Shown here: positions 60,728-64,000 of the stretch, piece after piece
Layout: every line of letters starts with the position of its first letter
Position numbering within the stretch: position 1 is the first letter of the stretch
Origin: Erigeron canadensis
Lineage: Eukaryota; Streptophyta; Magnoliopsida; Asterales; Asteraceae
Direction: 5' to 3'
Length of the DNA stretch: 64,000 bases
Assembly (NCBI RefSeq): GCF_010389155.1
Contig: NC_057768.1
Span: 39,039,633-39,103,632, forward strand
The notes under the pieces: model-generated
Seen by the model: only the letters and a program-made list of their open reading frames with translations
Told to the model about the DNA's origin: nothing
Databases searched by the model: none
Position numbers and translations under genes: made by a program

Positions 60728-62016
60728 TTGTTTTTAGAACGAATTGCATTTTTGGTCCCTGTATTATTACACTTTTTGCAAGTTTGTTACAAACATGTAT
60801 AAATTCGCGAAATGCATCTCTGTCATATCATACATGTTACAATTTTGGTCCAACAGTAACCTTCCGTCTACTTTCTACCGTTAATGGCATCTTGTGCCCC
60901 TCAAGTGAGGGGCAATATTGTCTTTTCATATAAACAAGGACTATTCTTGCAACTCACCCAAATACATATATCATCATCCTCATCGTATTATAACACAAAA
61001 TCTTACATACACATACACACACAAATCCATCCATTCATCCATCTATAACTCTACACCAAATCGAAGACATGTATGTATATCAAATCCATTCAGACAAACA
61101 GATCTATAGGATTAGTAAAAGTGGTCAGAGATCTACGGCCGCCAGCCATTTCGACTACCACCGTTCTGACCGCCCTGGCACCGTTCTGACCACCACCGCC
61201 ATTAACTGCCGCCACTAACGATATATATACATATGTATATATATGTAGCCTATATATATATTATAGATCTCTAAATATAGATTAGAACATAGATATGTAT
61301 ATATAGAACGGGGAAAAATGAAGGCAGTGGTGGTGGTTGCTTTTCCGGCGACAAATTCAACGGAAACGTGGTGGTGGTGTTTTTCCGGCAAGAGATACAA
61401 CCAAAACGTGGTTGTGGTGGTGTTTATTCCGGCTACAGTTTCAACAAACACACATTGGCAGTGGTGTCGGCGGCTTTCGACGGCGATTAAAAGTGGCGGA
61501 GGTTATTAGCCGGATGTTGGCAGGCATCCTCCGATTTTTGGTATAGATATAGATTTAGTTCTATGTGTTTTATGTATATGTATATATAAGATATAGGTGA
61601 TGGTCTAAGATATAGATTTAGTTCTATAGATATAGATGAGTGGTGATGGTAGGTTGTGTCTGGTGCTCATCATTACTATCTATGGTCATACATTTTTACT
61701 CACTCATCACTAAATAATTGTCGGTGTATGTTGTAGCAAATATAAAGATTGATATAGCTTTGTATTTGTTGTGAATACCAATGAAGAAAGAGAAAAGAAG
61801 GATGAAAGAAAGTGATAAAAGAAAAATGTCATTGGTGGTCCTTCTTCAACATTATGCCTTTAACGGTAGAAAATAGACGGAAGGTTACTGTTGGACCAAA
61901 ATTGCAACAGGTGTGATATGATAGGGATGCGTTTCGCGACTTTGCACATGTTTGTATCAAACTTGCAAAAAGTGTGATAACACAGGGACCAAAAATGCAA
62001 TTTGTTCTTGTTTTTA
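60728..62016. mobile_element. MULE-type foldback element 3, nested in element 2
   Basis: Element 60737-62007 flanked by the perfect 9-bp duplication TTGTTTTTA (60728-60736, 62008-62016). Ends GAACGAATTGCATTTTTGGT and GAACAAATTGCATTTTTGGT (reverse complement of right). Arms extend about 180 bp, including TTGCAAGTTTG, ACAATTTTGGTCCAACAGTA, ACCTTCCGTC and ACCGTTAA. The centre has GGTGGTGG-rich low-complexity frames (61318-61546) that look accidental. Confidence 0.85.
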
Positions 62017-62699
62017 ATAGAACCCTATTGATACAAAACAAAAAGGAAAATATTAAAAAGCAATATAAATTTCTCGTATGGTTTGATGACATCCATCTCA
62101 AATTAGAGGGGTAAATCAAAATCGAAGACTCGTCACCGTTTTAGAATATATCTCAAATTAGCAATTCTGTAGCATTTTTGGTTTGAGTTTCAAGGTTAGC
62201 TGTTAGTCTAACCTTAAAATTTCTAAGCCTAAACCTATATCATTTGATGACATTTTTATATAAATTTTTTATTTTAAAATAGGTTTTTTAATATATATAT
62301 ATGTGTGTGTGTGTGTGTGTATAAATTTAATATACAATATCTACCCATTTTAATATATGAAATATAAATATAAATATCTTAATAATTTTTTATTAGGGTA
62401 ACTTACACAGATGATACCTGAAGTATACACAAAATTATGATTTTAATACCTCACATGCACGGCACATGACTTGACTTAACGGCCAAATAGACGACTGTTA
62501 GTGATAGGTATGGTCAGTGTAAGTTTTTGACAACGATGGGTATGTCTCGCGTAATTTTTAAATTGTAGGTATGATCAGTGTAGTTTTGAACAAAACTCGG
62601 TTATGATTTTTGTAATTTACCCTTTAAAATATTATATCTCGATATTATATAATAATGTAATACAGCTAAGGATATGGAGTAGCTTCTCCGTAATTTGTA

Positions 62700-62860
62700 G
62701 ATGAGGAACCAATACATTGACCTCGATGCATGGAGAGTAACACTAAGGTTTCGGAGAGAATCCTAGTATCACCAACCCCTCTACCTTGGTGATCATGGCG
62801 GGGCAATTCAGCGGGTTAGTGTGCATGCACCTTAAGTTAACAATAATCATCTCCCGTATG
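62700..62860 (-). pseudogene. Decayed LRK10L kinase tail, relic F
   Basis: On the plus strand, GACCTCGATGCATGGAGAG, GGTTTCGGAGAGAATCCTAG, GGGGCAATTCAGCGGGTTAG and TGTGCATGCACC... parallel the 3' end of the gene D and E kinase exons (GGTTTCGGAGGGATTTCC..., CGGACGGTCCAAAGGATTAGT, TTGTATGCACCA). The frame is broken. It marks another receptor-kinase copy reduced to about 150 bp. Confidence 0.6.
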
Positions 62861-63116
62861 AGGGTGACCGAGATTGATTGAGGGAAATGAAATAACACCA
62901 ACTGGGTTAGTCTTGTGACATTGAATGTCTAATTTTTGCGTATTTAACTTTTAAATTCTAATTATCGGATGTCAACGTAATGCTCAAATTATAACTTAAG
63001 TAACAAAGTTGTTTATTAAAAGTGACTCCGTGCGCTTGGCTAGCCGTCTCAGCAAACAAGTATTTCTAACAATGATACCACATCTGGTTTAAAACAAGAA
63101 CCTTGACACATGTTTT
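62861..63116. other. Intergenic, no gene recognised
   Basis: Short AT-rich spacer between the kinase relic and a SINE-like stretch. Confidence 0.4.
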
Positions 63117-63245
63117 TGCGACTATACAACAACAATAATAATAGTACCCAATCCCCAAGAAGAGCGGGATATGGGGGAGGTGAAATATAGACCGTATTCC
63201 CTCTATCCAAAGCTACACAAATTGCTTCCTTAAAGACCTCTAGCC
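63117..63245 (-). mobile_element. Au/TS-like SINE, degenerate
   Basis: ACAACAACAATAATAATAGT, then ACCCAATCCC, GCGGGATATGGGGGAGGT, AGACCGTATTCCCTCTATCC and AAATTGCTTCC follow the order of the plant Au/TS SINE 3' region read in reverse, with a (TTG)n tail on the minus strand. The tRNA-like 5' part is not visible. Confidence 0.45.
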
Positions 63246-63305
63246 AAACGAAGAAAAAACAGGTGAGTGAGAGGGGTAAACGAGTATCACATGGATACAT
63301 TAATA

Positions 63306-63361
63306 TTATTTTTACTACTCCGTATATTATTAATTTAATAATATACGAGTAGTAAAAATAA
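63306..63361. repeat. Near-perfect hairpin
   Basis: TTATTTTTACTACTC, then CGTATATTATT, pairs with AATAATATACGAGTAG, then TAAAAATAA, with a single bulged C and a tiny loop. It is probably a solo foldback remnant of a MITE. Confidence 0.7.
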
Positions 63362-63659
63362 CATAACATACAACATAGTACACCTTGGAGCAAATCTGTC
63401 TTTGCGACTATGGCACTAGACTATGTATCTTAATTCTAGCGTTGAATGTAAAGAACATAATAGTGTCATTTCTATACACGAGGTAGCAAGACAGTCTCAA
63501 AGTTCCAAATAAACGGCCAAAGTTATACAAAATAACAAACAAACTAGATCAATAATTGAAATCAAGTATGTTCGAAAAATTGAAATCAAGTAGTACATTA
63601 AAAGACCATGGAATTTGTAGGGGCATTAGTCCTAACTTATGTATTCTAAGTACAAGAAC

Positions 63660-63895
63660 TGTTTAATTCCGATCAAAATATCATACAATAATATACGATA
63701 TAAGTAACATAAATATTTCATGGTGTTGGTTTTTTGAACTATAAAAAGAAAGTTACTCTGTATTCTGTAATTTCAAGATGAGGAACCGATTGACCTCGAT
63801 GGAACACAATGACATTTCCCAGTTAAATAGTTAATCAGCAGCCATCTAGAAATTTACAGTATTCGGCATTTGTAGAAATTTTGCTCCACCGATGT
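63660..63895. repeat. Segment duplicated from the cluster (copy of 54370-54610)
   Basis: Carries ATAACATAAATATTTCATGG-like, GAAAGTTACTCT, TTTCAAGATGAGGAACCGAT, ACCTCGATGGA, ACACAATGACA and CGGCATTTGTAGAAATT blocks in the order seen between genes D and E. It is the rightmost trace of the receptor-kinase duplication in this window. Confidence 0.65.
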
Positions 63896-64000
63896 CATGA
63901 AAGCCTTATTAAAAATAGTATTTTAATGTCATTTAGATTGGAAAAGCATAGTCTGACTAAGCCTCACCAAGGAACAACAAGGTAGACTGCCAAAGTAAAT

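Larger units (their letters stand above)
59816..62631. mobile_element. MULE-type foldback element 2 (host of nested insertions)
   Basis: Element 59825-62622 with the 9-bp duplication TTTAAAATA on both sides (59816-59824, 62623-62631). Inverted arms of about 230 bp (59825-60058 and 62390-62622) begin AGGTAAATTACAAAAATCAT and share CAAAACTACACTG, AATTTAAAAATTACGCGAGA, AAAAACTTACACTGACCATA and GTCTATTT. The interior holds a Helitron (60191-60603) and another MULE (60737-62007). Without those, the ancestral element would be about 1.1 kb. Confidence 0.82.

Noticed and set aside
61215..61546. Overlapping frames rich in Val/Gly or Thr on both strands
   Set aside because: They arise from GGTGGT repeats in the centre of a MULE and have no codon structure.
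1..64000. CRISPR arrays, prokaryotic operons, phage genes
   Set aside because: None seen; genes have introns and the window is plant nuclear DNA.

Overview
This is a nuclear segment of a plant genome. It is AT-rich. The genes have GT-AG introns, and the product families are plant-specific: an R2R3-MYB, DUF761, ARG1-type J-protein, plant LRR-III and LRK10L receptor kinases, and plant GT14/DUF266. A nuclear-type tRNA-Ser is present, as are plant transposons (Tourist, Stowaway, MULE, hAT, Helitron, SINE). It is a eudicot. Several repeats (an Au/TS-like SINE, a tRNA-derived SINE, a Tekay-like LTR end) fit an asterid, possibly Asteraceae, but the species cannot be fixed from the sequence alone.

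Layout: 1-9.4 kb holds an R2R3-MYB of subgroup 20 (three exons, +), a pile-up of TA-flanked MITEs at 3.8-5.1 kb, a ~1 kb foldback element, and an intronless DUF761 gene (+). 11.2-15.0 kb is an 11-exon ARG1/ARL1-like J-domain gene (-). 17.6 kb is a tRNA-Ser(UGA) (-), directly followed by a 12-exon metallo-beta-lactamase-fold gene (+, 17.8-23.8 kb). 24-29 kb has no genes and holds two adjoining Helitrons and a hAT element with a clean 8-bp target duplication. 29.2-32.1 kb is a two-exon GT14 (core-2/I-branching-like) glycosyltransferase gene whose large intron contains a PIF/Harbinger derivative. 34.2-38.0 kb is an LRR-III receptor-like kinase (-) close to Arabidopsis At1g68400.

39.8-58.1 kb is a tandem cluster of LRK10L/'rust resistance kinase Lr10'-type receptor kinases, all on the minus strand. 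There are three apparently intact three-exon genes (634, 636 and 648 residues). There is also a kinase-tail pseudogene split by a PIF/Harbinger transposon, a truncated ectodomain exon, a duplicated 5' flank, and further relics out to 63.9 kb, so the cluster probably continues to the right. 58.5-62.6 kb is a nest of MULE-type foldback elements, each with a perfect 9-bp target duplication. One of them contains a Helitron and another MULE.

The single-copy genes (MYB, DUF761, J-protein, MBL, GT14, LRR-III) look functionally unrelated to each other. The only functional grouping is the receptor-kinase block, which shows local duplication, decay and transposon invasion, as is usual for immune-receptor-like loci. 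All coding exons were assembled by hand from reading frame, GT-AG sites and phase agreement; no transcript evidence was available.
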